Shown here: positions 48,836-60,465 of the stretch, piece by piece
Numbering within the stretch: the stretch's first letter is position 1
Layout: each line of letters starts with the position of its first letter
Assembly: GCA_036924085.1 (NCBI GenBank)
Contig: JAVGWX010000025.1
Location: 30,701,921 to 30,765,920 of the forward strand
DNA: 64,000 nucleotides
From: Ariolimax columbianus
Lineage: Eukaryota; Mollusca; Gastropoda; Stylommatophora; Arionidae
Direction: 5' to 3'
The notes under the pieces: generated by a model
The model's database searches: none
What the model saw: only the letters and a program-made list of their open reading frames with translations
Told to the model about the DNA's origin: nothing
Made by a program: the position numbers and the translations under genes

Positions 48836-49863
48836 CAACTATTTCGAATTCCTGTAAAGTTTCGCAAAGAAGGATGTGACCAGGCTAAAATTTGACCTGG
48901 ACAAACTAATGACACCAAAATCACAGAAGTGTTCCAAGCAAGGGTGGGAGGGAGATTTGCGCCACTGTTGGCTCTCAGAGAGGGACTGGATACAGATACA
49001 GTTACAGTCTCTTAACGCAGCTCTCATAGATGCTGCAACAGAGATAATGGGATGCCACCAAACAAAAAAGAAGCCATGGGTGACCAAAGACATTCTAGAC
49101 CTATGGGATAAAAGAAGGTCACTGAAAAAACCGTGGACAATATACCAGCAGAGCTCTTACAAGCAGGTGGAGAGGTAGTGGTGGAAGGCCTGACACACAT
49201 CTGCAACAAAATTTGGCGACAGAAGACTGGCCGGACTTATGGACGAAATCAATAGTTATACTGTTACATAAGTCTGGAAACCTAAAGCTGTGCCAAAATT
49301 AGAGAACAATAAGCCTCATCAGCCACCCTAGCAAGGTCATGCTTAGATTAATCCTCGACCGATTGAAACCCCAAGCAGAGAACATCATTGCCGAGGAGCA
49401 AGCAGGGTTCAGACAGGGAAGAAGCATGAGGATGAGGATGTATAATATCAACGGAAATATTATAACGGTCCTTGAACACCTGTAACACCTGTATGACAAC
49501 GCGTCTAGCGCAGTTCTTGTGAATGGGAGGCGAGGGGACTGGTTTTGCACATCAGTTGGCGTGAGACAGGGGTGTACACTCTCTCCAACTCTTTTCAATA
49601 TATTTCTTGAGGGAATTATGAGTAATGCACTTGGAGGTCACGTTGGTACTGTCAAGATAGGGGGCCGAACGATTACCAACCTTCGTTTTGCAGATGATAT
49701 TGACGGGTTGGCGGGTTCAGAAGCAGAACTCCAGGAATGGGTCAGAAGGCTCGATGAAACAGCTCTTGACTATGGTATGGAGATAAACGCTGGAAAGACA
49801 ATGGCTTTTGAACAATTTGAATTTGAATACGCCGTTTGGAGCAATCCGACTTTTTGCAAATAG
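48836..49863 (+). pseudogene. LINE with internal deletion, plus strand
   Basis: The plus strand reads the endonuclease-RT linker RLKFDLDKLMTPKSQKCSKQ, KPWVTKDILDLWDKRRSLKK and then, at about 49128, jumps to PVDNIPAELLQAGGEVVVEG of the reverse transcriptase N-terminus, so about 200 residues are missing. Further blocks: AEEQAGFRQGRS-like (frameshifted), SVGVRQGCTLSPTLFNIFLE (49553-49612) and NLRFADDIDGLAGSEAELQ (49678-49735). It ends after MEINAGKTM. Confidence 0.85.
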
Positions 49864-50344
49864 TGAAGTAGGTTGTTGCTAAAGATCTTTATCGAGTAGA
49901 TCTGTAGATGAAAGAACTACGTTTAAATTAAAAACTAACAGTTGTGTCGATATTGTAAACACAGTATCGATACATTGTTGTGGTTTCCATCGTTTTCTAT
50001 CGGAGCTACGAGGCCCAGCGGTCGAGTCCAAATTTTTTCCGAGATTTCCATAAATTTTCAACTTCATAGTTTTGTATCTCAGAAACTAACAAACACACAA
50101 CAAAAACAATAACACCCACAAGTTTTTTTAATTGAATTGTGTCTCCACAAACAATAAAATCATATTTATTGACAAACAGAAAAGTTACAAATTTTGAAAG
50201 TCGACGACCATAGCGAGAAATTCAGTTAATTAATTAGGTCAAATTTTTAAAATAAAAATAGTGGCGTGCTGAAGGTATGCCATGTGTTTAGCTCTTCTAC
50301 ATTTAACTACAATAATAGTTAAACCCTTTTTAGACTTGCTTACC
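49864..50344. other. AT-rich spacer
   Basis: No feature recognised on either strand. Confidence 0.5.
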
Positions 50345-50462
50345 TCCCACCATAGAACACAAACCTCTTTTAAGAATATCTAGAACTGTTTTGAAATTCT
50401 CCCAATGGTCTTCAACATTTGTTCCACTGATGTTATCTTTCCAGATTACGTGGTTCGCTGCT
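50345..50462 (-). pseudogene. Short LINE endonuclease fragment
   Basis: About 118 bp, roughly 95% identical to 8822-8939 (shared CAAACCTCT, AGAACTGTTTTGAAATTCTC). It is joined directly to a CR1-like LINE 3' end. Confidence 0.8.
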
Positions 50463-50469
50463 TCTTTTC

Positions 50470-50669
50470 TCTTAACAAGGTTAAGAAGAGTCTGTATGCA
50501 ACCAGTTTCATTTACATCACCTTGCTCTAAAAGCTATGCGCATCCAATTTATTCTTAAATGCATTAACTGTCCTTCCCTCCGCTATCTTCCCTGGCAATG
50601 CATTACAAGCAGTCACCCCTCTCTGATTAAAGAAATATTTCCTAATATCCAACCTCTCGAACCTAATAT
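50470..50669 (-). pseudogene. CR1-like LINE 3' end at duplication border
   Basis: The minus-strand frame ends RFERLDIRKYFFNQRGVTAC and VNAFKNKLDAHSF, matching the C-terminus at 61743-61876, followed by the same 3' sequence (GCAAGGTGATGTAAATG). Its truncated 5' edge coincides with the left edge of segmental duplication copy B. Confidence 0.88.
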
Positions 50670-50799
50670 GTTTTGGAGAGAGGGTGAAGAGCGTAGTGCT
50701 ATATTTATCTGTGTTGATGCTAACACACCATGTTTTCCAATAGGGATAAGGCATCTATTGCTCTTTGTAGCATTTTGGTGGCGACTATTACATATTCAT

Positions 50800-51066
50800 C
50801 TGTAACACCAGGTCATCTGCATACATTACCACTTTTATCAGTGCACCATAACACCAGGTCATCTGCATTCATTACCTCTTTTATCAGTGCACCGTAACAC
50901 CAGGTCATCTGCATACATTGCCACTTTTATCAGTGCACCAAAACACCAGGTCATCTGCATTCATTACCTCTTTTATCAGTGCACCGTAACACCAGGTCAT
51001 CTGCATACATTGCCACTTTTATCAGTGCACCATTACACCAGGTCATCTGCATACATTGCCACTTTC
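50800..51066. repeat. 46-bp repeat, ~6 copies, containing the LINE YADD motif
   Basis: Counterpart of 11582-11720 with about twice as many units. Two alternating types are visible (CATACATTGCCACTTTTATC and CATTCATTACCTCTTTTATC), showing dimer-wise growth after the segmental duplication. Confidence 0.92.
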
Positions 51067-52181
51067 ACTCCACTTGGCAGTTCGGTAAACAGGTAGTTAA
51101 TGTAGGCTATGAAAAGTGTGGGGGAAAGCACACCACTCTGCGGTACAACATGGCGTAGTACAATTTTCTTACTCTTCATTCCATCTAGTTGTACTCTGGC
51201 TCTTCTATTATGTAGGTATGCTTTTAACCATTTGTACATCCTAGCTTTTCCTTTATTGTTTCTCAGTTTCTTCAAGAGTCCTTCTTTCCATACCTTGTCA
51301 AATGCTTTCCTGAGATCTATCCATGCCGCTAGTACCAATTTCTTGTTTTCTTGTCTTGGACAGCATCTTCAATCTCTTGGGAAAGATAAGTTGCTCGGTC
51401 CTCAGTAGAGAAGCATTTTCGAAAACCCGCTTGCTGTGACACAAGGAGGTTCTCACTCTCAAGGTACCATCCTGAGATAATGATACGTTCCATTATTTTA
51501 CAAAGACAACTTGCAAGGCTGATTGGTCTAAAACTGGATGCTGTGGAATTGTCTTTCCCTTGTTTAGGAGTGCTATCATAATTGCTTCTCTCCAGGTCTG
51601 AAGGACTCTGCCTGAGGTCCAACTGGCATTGAAGGTCTGTAGCAGTTTTGTCTTCCCATCTTTATTTAGTGCAACCCTTGTGTTTCTCCCTTTACCTTCA
51701 TCATGTAGTTGTTTTAAAAACTTCCACATTTCCTGGTGTCCTTATCAAAGTTCAGGGACTTTGTTTTCTCCTTCCAGGTTTTCGTCCTGGCTTCCAGCTC
51801 AGGCATTTGGAGTTTGGCTTTGAAATGTTGATGGTGATTTAGACTTGGGCTAATCTCTGATTGTTTTCAAGAAGTTTCCACTTCATTGTGCAGTTTCTCT
51901 AGTTCACTGTTCCAGTAAGGTGTATAGTTATTTCGAGCTCTCTAAGTATTGTTTCACAGACAGCCTGTAGTATGTGACAGCTGAACTCGTCAACTATCTT
52001 GCCTATATCTGTCTACATTTAGATCTTTAACTAGTACACTGGTATGATACTGGTACATTTCCCAGTATGCCTTTTTGTAGTTCCAGCTTGGTAGTGTGCT
52101 GATCTCCCTAACATTTTCATTTTCAACAATTAGAAAAACTGGCCTATGATCACTTACACCCAGTCATTTCCCAACAACGTG

Positions 52182-52586
52182 TGTGATGTTCCACTTCATA
52201 TCTGGTGAATGGAGTGCTAGGTCTGGTGTGATGTTCCACTTCAAATCTGGTGAATGGAGTGCTAGGTCTGGTGTGATGTTCCACTTCATATCTGGTGAAT
52301 GGAGTGCTAGGTCTGGTGTGATGTTCCACTTCATATCTGGTGAATGGAGTGCTAGGTCTGGTGTGATGTTCCACTTCATATCTGGTGAATGGAGTGCTAG
52401 GTCTGGTGTGATGTTCCACTTCAATCTGGTGAATGGAGTGCTAGGTCTGGTGTGATGTTCCACTTCATATCTGGTGAATGGAGTGCTAGGTCTGGTGTGA
52501 TGTTCCACTTCATATCTGGTGAATGGAGTGCTAGGTCTGGTGTGATGTTCCACTTCAATCTGGTGAATGGAGTGCTAGGTCTGGTG
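52182..52586. repeat. 45-bp minisatellite, ~9 copies, from a LINE endonuclease
   Basis: Units of 45 bp (two carry a one-base deletion, CTTCAATCTGG). On the minus strand each reads PDLALHSPDMKWNIT, the endonuclease segment before the SDHRP motif. Copy A lacks this whole region. Confidence 0.95.
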
Positions 52587-52796
52587 TGGAGGTAATATAC
52601 CATGCCCTCGAATAACGAAACCGAACGCCAAGAAGAAAGAAGAAGAGATGTCTGTATGAATGCTTTCCTCCACCTAGTTATTTCTGTGTGGATGTCTTGT
52701 TCCTCTAGTTATGTTTGTGCTTATGTCTTCCTCCCCTTATACCGCTACCAGTATGAGGTCAATAAAATAGACACATACAATCACAGAAAGAACCTT

Positions 52797-52802
52797 TTTA
52801 TT
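52797..52802 (-). terminator. Candidate poly(A) signal for zinc-finger gene B
   Basis: Same AATAAA and GT-rich context as at 12636-12641, about 1.2 kb after the stop of copy B. Confidence 0.35.
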
Positions 52803-53229
52803 ACAAACACTATTTTCCAGATACAAATCAGTTATTTTTAAAAGCCCATACTTTTTTAACATTACATTACAGCAAACAATGAAGAAGGAGAACATACGGT
52901 ATTTCAGTCAACATACACCATTACTCACTGACACACAAGGAAAAAATATAGTCATAGTTATAGTAAGCAATACTGTTTACATTGCATTCTTGGAATCTAT
53001 AGTCAGAGGACCACCTGACAGCATAGCTATAACTACCATGCCATCAACCACAAAAAGAAGGTGAAAGAGAAACTGGTCTGGAAAAACGTGACTAAGATTT
53101 ATGTTTTTGTTGTTGGAAGCTCCACATGCTGAGCTTATATCAGTATTGGCTTGAAAGTCCCATGCAATAGTATGTTGTAAGCTGTAGACCCATATTAAAA
53201 AAACAAAACCTTATCAGCTACCCGTGGAA

Positions 53230-53986
53230 CATGGGTGTTCAACAGATACATGCCATATCCTCCTGCTCTTGTAAGGTTTCTCTCCTATATGAAATATTTC
53301 ATGTTTTTTCCCAGACTTTTTGTGTAAGCAAATGATACACAAAAAAACATAACACTTGTATGGTTTCTCTCATGTGTGCATTTATTGGTGTCTTTTCAGT
53401 AGGCCATTGTGTGTAAAAGGTATACCACACATATAAAGCTTGCAAGGTGTATCTCTTGTATGTCATTTTGTATACTTTTAGAGTACCGGTAATAACTTGA
53501 GTAGAAGATACATAACAGATACCGATATCACATGTAAGTATATGGTTGTTTTCTGTGTGGGTTCTCTGGTGTCTTTCTAGTTAAAAATAATAGCAACAAA
53601 TGAATACAAACATAACACATACAAGGTTTCTCTCATGTATGTCTCCTTCTATAGACTTTCAGTATTTCATTGCAAGCAAATGATGCATTACAAATATCTC
53701 ACTTGTAAGGTTTCTCTCCTGTATGTTTTCTTTTATGTACTTTTAGAAGATACCTGATTGGCTTGTTGTCTTCCTTTGTGTGTTCTTAGGTCGCAGTTGA
53801 TTATATACAATGCATCGCAAACATCACACTTGTACGATGCCTCTCCCGTATTTTGTCTTTTATGTATTTTTCTATGTGGGCCGGCTAAACAAGATGCAGC
53901 ATAAACACGATTTCTTTCCTGTATGACTTTTTAGACATACGTTGGTTGAAAGAGATGCATTAAACATCCCACTTGTTAGGTTTCTC
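53230..53986 (-). pseudogene. Decayed C2H2 finger array 3' of copy B
   Basis: Broken finger units with recognisable TGEKPYK-like linkers and frameshifts. It contains a 60-base stretch (53701-53760) identical to 54811-54870 of the intact array and absent from the matching place in copy A, so a recent local patch replaced decayed sequence. Confidence 0.85.
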
Positions 53987-56900
53987 TCATACATGTCTAC
54001 TTTTATGTATTTTTATATATTTTTTTGATGAAAAAGATGCATTACAAACATCACACTTGTAAGGCTTCTCGCCTGTATGTTTTAGTATATGTGATTGTAG
54101 ACTTTGGATGTATATAAAAGATCCATTACAAAAATCACATCTGTAAGGCTTCTCTCCTGTATGTTGTCTTTTATGTCGCTTTAGATTTCCGGTGCATGAA
54201 AAAGATTTATCACAAATATCACATTTGTAAGGTTTCTTAGTGGTATGTACTCTTTTATGTTTTTCTAGATGTTGGTTGGTTGATAATGATGCATCACAAA
54301 CATCACATTTGTGAGTTTTCTTTTCTGTATGTTTTATTTTATGATTTTTTAGACTTATATTGTATAAAAAAGATGCATCACAAACATCACACTTATAAGG
54401 TTTCTCGCCTGTATGTCTCTTTTTATGTACATTTAGTCTGCTAGCAGTTGTTAAAGATGCTTCACAAATATCACATTTGTAAGGTTTTTCTCCTGTATGT
54501 CTTCTTTTATGTACTTTTAGATAACAAGCCGTTGCAAAAGATCCATCACAAACATCACACTTGTAAGGTTTCTCTCCTGTATGTTTTCTTTTATGTGCTA
54601 ATAGCTCATGACTGGTTAATAAAAATGCATCACAAACATCACATTTGTAAGGTGTCTCTCCTGAATGTCCTCTTTTATGTCCTTTTAGTTGATACAAGGT
54701 TATAAAAGATACATCACAAACATCACACTTGTAAGGCTTTTCTCCTGTATGTTTTCTTTTATGTACTTTAAGTTTGATATTGGTTGTAAGAGATACATCA
54801 CAAACATCACACTTGTAAGGTTTCTCTCCTGTATGTTTTCTTTTATGTACTTTTAGAAGATACCTGATTGTAAAAGATGCATTACAAACATCACACTTGT
54901 AAGGTTTCTCTCCTCCATGACTGAATTTGTGGTTTTTTAGCATTTGGTTGTATAAAAAAGATGCATCACAAAGATTACATTTGTAAGGCTTCTCTCCTGT
55001 ATGTATCATTTTATGTTTTAATAGAGAATGTTTGCTTGATAAAACTGCATCACAAACATCACATATGTAATTATTGCCTTCGGTATGTTTTATTTTATGT
55101 AATTTCAGTTTATAATTGCTTCCAAGAGATGCATTACAAACATCACACTTGTAAAGTTTCTCTACTGCATGTCTTTGTGTATGTTCTTTTAATACATAAC
55201 GAGTTATAAAAGATGCATCACAAAAATCACACTTGAAAGGTTTATCTCCTGTATGTCTTCTTTTATGTGTTTTTAGATGGCTTTGGTCTGAAAAAGATGC
55301 ATGACAAACATCACACTTGTAAGGTTTCTCTCCTGTATGTCTTCTTTTATGTTTTTTTAGACTGTTTTTGATTGAAAAAGATGAATCACAAACATCACAC
55401 TTGTAAGGTTTCTCTCCTGTATGTCTTCTTTTATGTTGGTTTAGACTATAAGTTGTGAAAAAAGATGCCTCACATAGTTCGCACTTGTGATGCTTCTTTG
55501 CTGTGTGTTTCATGATATGATATTTTAGAATTTGGATAGATGTAAAAGACATATTACAAACATCACACTTGTAAGGCTTTTCTCCTGTATGTTTTCTTTT
55601 ATGTGCTTTAAGTTTTTCTTTGCTTGTAAAAGATACATCACAAACATCACACTTGTAAGGTTTCTCTCCTGTATGTGTTCTTTTATGTACTTTCATACTA
55701 TAACTGGTTGTAAAAGATGCATTACAAACATCACACTTGTAAGGTTTCTCTCCTGCATGACTTGATATATGTATTTTTAGAATTTGGTTGTATAAAAAAG
55801 AAGCATCACAAAGGTTACACTTATAAGGCTTTTCTCCTGTATGTTTTCTTTTATGTACTTTAAGATTGTTATTGCTTCTAAAAGATACATCACAAATGTC
55901 ACACTTGTAAGGTTTCTCTCCTGTATGTCTTCTTTTATGTATTGTCATACTACGATTGAATGTAAAAGATGCATTACAAACATCACACTTATAAGGCTTC
56001 TCTCCTGCATGACTTGATATATGTATTTTTAAGATTTGGCTGTATAAAAAAGAAGCATCACAAAGATGACATTTGTAAGGCTTTTCTCCTGTATGTTTTC
56101 TTTTATGTGCTTGAAGGTTTCTATTGCTTGTAAAAGATACATCACAAATATCACACTTGTAAGGTTTCTCTCCTGTATGTTTTCTTTTATGTACTTTTAG
56201 ATTATAACTGGTTGTAAAAGATGCATTACAAACATCACACTTGTAAGGTTTCTCTCCTGCATGACTTGATATATGTATTTTTAGAATTTGTCTGTATAAA
56301 AAAGAAGCATCACAAAGATTACACTTGAAAGGTTTCTCTCCTGTATGTCTTCTTTTATGTATTTTTACATTTTGATTGGTTGAAAAAAATTCATCACAAA
56401 CATCACATTTGTAAGGTTTCTCTCCTGTATGTCTTCTTTTATGTTTGTTTAGATCTGTATTGGCTGAAAAAGATGCATCACAAACATCACACTTGTAAGG
56501 TTTCTCTCCTGTACGTCTTCTTTTATGTCTTGTTAGACTGTCTTTGGTTGAAAAAGATGCATCACAAACATCACATTTGTAAGGTTTCTCTCCTGTATGT
56601 CTTCTTTTATGTTTGTTTAGACTATAAGTGGTTAAAAAAGATGCATCACATAGTTCGCACTTGTGACGCTTCTTTGCTGTGTGTTTTTTTATATGACCTT
56701 TTAGATTTTTTATAGATGTAAAAGACCAATTACATACATCACACTTGTAAGGCTTCTCTCCTGTATGTGTAATTTTATGTTCTTTTAGACTTTTATTGCT
56801 TGAGAAAGTTGCACCACAAACATCACACAAGAACGGTTTCTCTCCTGCATGTTTTCTTCTATCTTTTTTTAGTTCACAGGTGGTTATAGAAGATGCATCA

Positions 56901-57594
56901 AAAACATCACACTCGTAAGGTTTCTGTCCTGTATGTCCAGTAGGCTTTTCTATTGTATGTTTTCTTATGTGCCTGTTAAGCTTGCTAAAGATATCAAACG
57001 CTACACCGCATTGATGACATACAAATGACTTCTTTTCATCATTAGTTTTCTGTCCCTGTACTTTTGACAACAGAGCTAACTTTACTCCGGAAGTGCCATA
57101 CTTGTAAGACTTTGATCCTATATAGCTCTTGCTGCTGTTTGTCTTTAACATGCTGTGTATTTTATGACTTGCTTCATTGTCACCGAGTTGAGCATCTTCT
57201 ATACTGACAGAAAAACATTCATTTGATAATTTTTCACAATCTACACCTGGAAGTATCCCTTTCTGTGCATTGATAGCCCCAAGTATTTCTGACTGTGTTT
57301 TTTGACAGTTCCTAGCACCCGTTAATTCATCCCCATTATTTGTGGGATAGATTAACTCACCTTTACTATTCCTGGAACAGATTAACTCATCTGTCCTACT
57401 CCTAGGATCAGCTAACGTGTCTTTGCTACTAAGATTTGTTGATTCATCTCCATTACTCCTGTTTTCAGTTGCCATGTCTTTACTATTTCTGGGATCATCT
57501 AACTTATCTTGACTCATGTGCACACCATTGATATCCTCATTGAAGAGACCAGGCTGAGAGAATGTAAGACAGTGCTGCCTACAAGTGGGTCCGT
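53987..57594 (-). CDS. C2H2 zinc-finger protein B, terminal exon (36 finger units)
   Basis: Probable nuclear DNA-binding protein, paralogous to the gene at 14060-16632. The open frame starts at an ATG at 57619, but the conserved acceptor (TTTTCACATTTCAG) puts the exon start at 57594, phase 1. The N-terminal ~200 residues match copy A, then add a segment (SGVKLALLSKVQGQK) and one unlike finger (FVCHQCGVAFDIFSKLNRHI). Thirty-five units of 28 residues follow. Two are defective (CDVFD with HKxDRRKH altered near 56900; HKRRRT near 56510). Fingers 9-17 are three rounds of a three-finger block (LYxQILKIHISSHAGEKP leading each). The frame ends with IKIHKSRHV. No KRAB, SCAN or BTB domain. Upstream exons corresponding to 34899-36986 are missing from this duplicate, so whether it is expressed is unclear. 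Confidence 0.9.
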
Positions 57595-57786
57595 CTGAAA
57601 TGTGAAAACATTTGGTCATTCAGCACAACTGAACACTTTCAAACATGTAATAACATGGCATGACACCATACAGTCAAATCATGCACCTACCTAGCAAATT
57701 ATTGATGAGATTAACAAGTTTTTGTTTAAATGTTAAGATAGGTTCTCCCGTGCAGTTGGTCCCACTACAGAAAACCATAATTTGAG

Positions 57787-59456
57787 TTCAAGACCATGGC
57801 TGCTGCTGCCAACTTGGAACGCCTCCTGTTCATCCTATTCCGTCAGGTCGTGTTGTCTGTCATCGATTACGGACTAGGCATCCTCACACTATCAATAACA
57901 CAGTGTAAAAGGTTGGAACGCATCGAGAATGGAGGTATGCGACCGGTTCTGGGCTGCACTAGAGATACCCTGATTGTGATGATGCGGCACATGTTGGGAT
58001 TCTTATCGGTGACATCATGTCATAAGCTGGCACAAGTCAGTCTATATGCGTGTGACCACAGACATGGGGCACCCTCTGCACAGTAGTATCTCAGACATCA
58101 AGGGATCAAGAGAGGGTCATCATGGATGGCACAGGCTGAGCCAACAATCGGACACGTCACTCCAGCTGAGACAATAGCCAAAGAGGAAGAATGGGTCCAC
58201 ACTGGTGATAGATTGATAAGAGTACTAGAGAGTGGAACATCAGGCTGGAGCTTCCTGGCTAGAGTGAAAGGAGAGGTTGTTGCTGAGTGGAACATCAGGC
58301 TGGAGCTTCCCGGCTAGAGTGAAAGGAGAGGTTGTTGCTGAGTGGAACATCAGGCTGGTGCTTCCCGGCTAGAGTAAAAGGAGAGGTTGTTGCTGAGTGG
58401 AACATCAGGCTGGAGCTTCCCGGCTAGAGTGAAAGGAGAGGTTGTTGCTGAGTGGAACATCAGGCTGGTGCTTCCCAGCTAGAGTGAAAGGAGAGGTTGT
58501 TGCTGAGTGGAACATCAGGCTGGTGCTTCCCGGCTAGAGTGAAAGGAGAGGTTGTTGCTGAGTGGAACATCAGGCTGGAGCTTCCCGGCTAGAGTGAAAG
58601 GAGAGGTTGTTGCTGAGTGGAACATCAGGCTGGAGTTTCCCGGCTAGAGTGAAAGGAGAGGTTGTTGCTGAGTGGAACATCAGGCTGGAGTTTCCCGGCT
58701 AGAGTGAAAGGAGAGGTTGTTGCTGACTGGAACATCAGGCTGGAGCTTCCCGGCTAGAGTGAAAGGAGAGGTTGTTGCTGAGTGGAACATCAGGCTGGAG
58801 TTTCCCGGCTAGAGTGAAAGGAGAGGTTGTTGCTGAGTGGAACATCAGGCTGGAGCTTCCCGGCTAGAGTGAAAGGAGAGGTCGTTGCTGAGCGCAGTAT
58901 GGCATATATGTCAACAACCTCCAGTATGAGAATGGAGAAGGAAGCAGTGAGCTCAGCACTGACATGGATATCTGAGACTTCTATAACAAGGGCGTCATCG
59001 TGACAGCCGCGCAGGCCGTACTTCAGAAAGTTCAGAAGGAATGGCTTAGGTACGAGTGGATAGCAGCTGTTGAGGTCTCAAACCGCCAGGCTTTGACATG
59101 GATCTACTGTCCTGCTCATGACGGGGTTCAGGGCAATAAAAGAGCTGACATCATGGCTTCATAAGCTCCCATCATGGGCACATTAGTGATGGATAGAAGT
59201 GACATTTTGAAATCAATCAAGGATGCCTGCTGGACGAGGACACCGCAATAGATGAAGCAGCAATCCACAAACTGCAAAGTTTCAACATTAAAAGAGGTTC
59301 GAGCGGAGTGTGACGCATGAGGGGACGGAGCAGGATATTGTACAACCAGTGAGCTACAGGGATCATCAGCATTAATACCATATGCCATTTAATGAGAAAG
59401 ACTAAGCACCTATGGCTATGCCCAGAGTACAGTGTTGTCGATTCTAAGAAACAGAA
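57787..59456 (+). mobile_element. Truncated RNase H LINE in the zinc-finger intron (copy B)
   Basis: Same insertion as 16825-18107, with the same flanking decamers (57777-57786 and 59457-59466). It keeps the 240 bp of RNase H that copy A lost (58890-59150) and a longer 55-bp array. Confidence 0.85.
58230..58890. repeat. 55-bp minisatellite, ~12 copies, from LINE RNase H
   Basis: Twelve units; most carry GTGAAAGG where copy A has GTGAGAGG, so each array has been homogenised separately since duplication. GGAGC, GGTGC and GGAGT variants occur in runs. Confidence 0.95.
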
Positions 59457-59998
59457 ATAATCTGAGCATTGGTAGTGGCTAATTATAATCGATATGTAAA
59501 CAAACAATGATTCAAGAAGCCAAAATGAACAAAAGAGGAAATTAAAGTCGTTACGAGTTTGAAAATTTATAAAAAATAAGCCATCTTTGTTTTGGAAGAA
59601 CTTATTTTTAAAATTCAGCCAGCTAATGCAACAATTTACCATATTTGCTATGAAATGGATATTGTTGTTGGGCTTTGTTCATTGATAGAAATCTGTTAAG
59701 GGCTGTTAGCAAAATATCATTTTCACCATTTCAGAGATAGTTGTCTTTCCCATGCCACACTTCAATTATTCGTTTGTGATGTTTTTCATCAGTGTGTTCA
59801 AAGTTTAATAAAAAAAAAAAAAGGTAAGCTTCAATTATAATAAGATAATTTTGTTGAACATTAAACTTTATAAAGGCTTTACCTAATAGTACTATAGGCA
59901 TGGTAGCTCAATGGTTTAACAAAGTCATTGGAATTGAATGTATAACATTGAAAAAAATGCAAGGTATTTATCAATGAAAGCACAATTGACTAGTATAC

Positions 59999-60122
59999 CT
60001 TTATTACTGTCTTGTGAATCAGGCATATCAGGTGATACTGTGCCTGACTGATTGCAGTGCACATTTCTTGTGGCTTGGTTCTGAATGTCGACATCTTTAA
60101 AAATGCCATCCATATGAGGCTC
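59999..60122 (-). CDS. Zinc-finger gene B, upstream coding exon (124 nt)
   Basis: Near-identical to 18642-18765, with the same acceptor (GGTCTGTTTCAG), donor (AAAG then GTATAC) and phases 0 and 1. One missense difference is visible (VHC versus VNC lies just past the donor in the intron). No exon to splice to it from upstream survives in the window. Confidence 0.6.
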
Positions 60123-60291
60123 CTGAAACAGACCAGCACCCAGTTCATGTCAAAATAAGATAGTCCCATAGCAGACACTGCTGTTGTGGATGAAGTGCTA
60201 AGTGTCCCTTTGCCTTGAATGATGAGCGTTCACTATGAACAATACTGGTGACTGTCCTTAACAGCTTGTCCAATGAGAGAAACAAACATTC

Positions 60292-60395
60292 CTCGTAAAA
60301 GTTGGTTTTAGAAATTGTATCATTATAATTTGCCCACATGTTACCAGGTTCTGAAAGGGGACAATGAATAGCATCACTGTAACCTGCCAGGCATA
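60292..60395 (-). pseudogene. Relic 104-nt exon of the zinc-finger gene, copy B
   Basis: Counterpart of 18935-19038. Here the frame is fully open (CLAGYSDAIHCPLSEPGNMW onward to KTNFYE) and the acceptor is intact, but the donor GT has become GA (GAG then GAATGT). Copy A has the opposite pattern of damage. Confidence 0.45.
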
Positions 60396-60465
60396 CTGTA
60401 AAAGAAGACTAAGGATGACCTCTACATCCCAAGGTTAAAGTGGAGCAACTAAGTCAAGTCAAACT

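Larger units (their letters stand above)
50671..52600 (-). pseudogene. I-superfamily LINE (endonuclease to RT), copy B
   Basis: Counterpart of 11457-12448 with the same RT blocks (WIDLRKAFDKVWKEGLL, VPQSGVLSPTLF, MYADDLV). It additionally keeps linker and endonuclease: VSDHRPVFLIVENENV and LPSWNYKKAYWEM at 52060-52160, with the TPDLALHSP segment amplified next to it. An insertion-like change (TTGTTTTC) near 51345 breaks the frame relative to copy A. Confidence 0.87.

Noticed and set aside
52150..52603. Arginine/proline-rich repeat proteins on the minus strand
   Set aside because: Frames over the 45-bp endonuclease-derived array; one frame is LINE protein sequence and the others are shadows.
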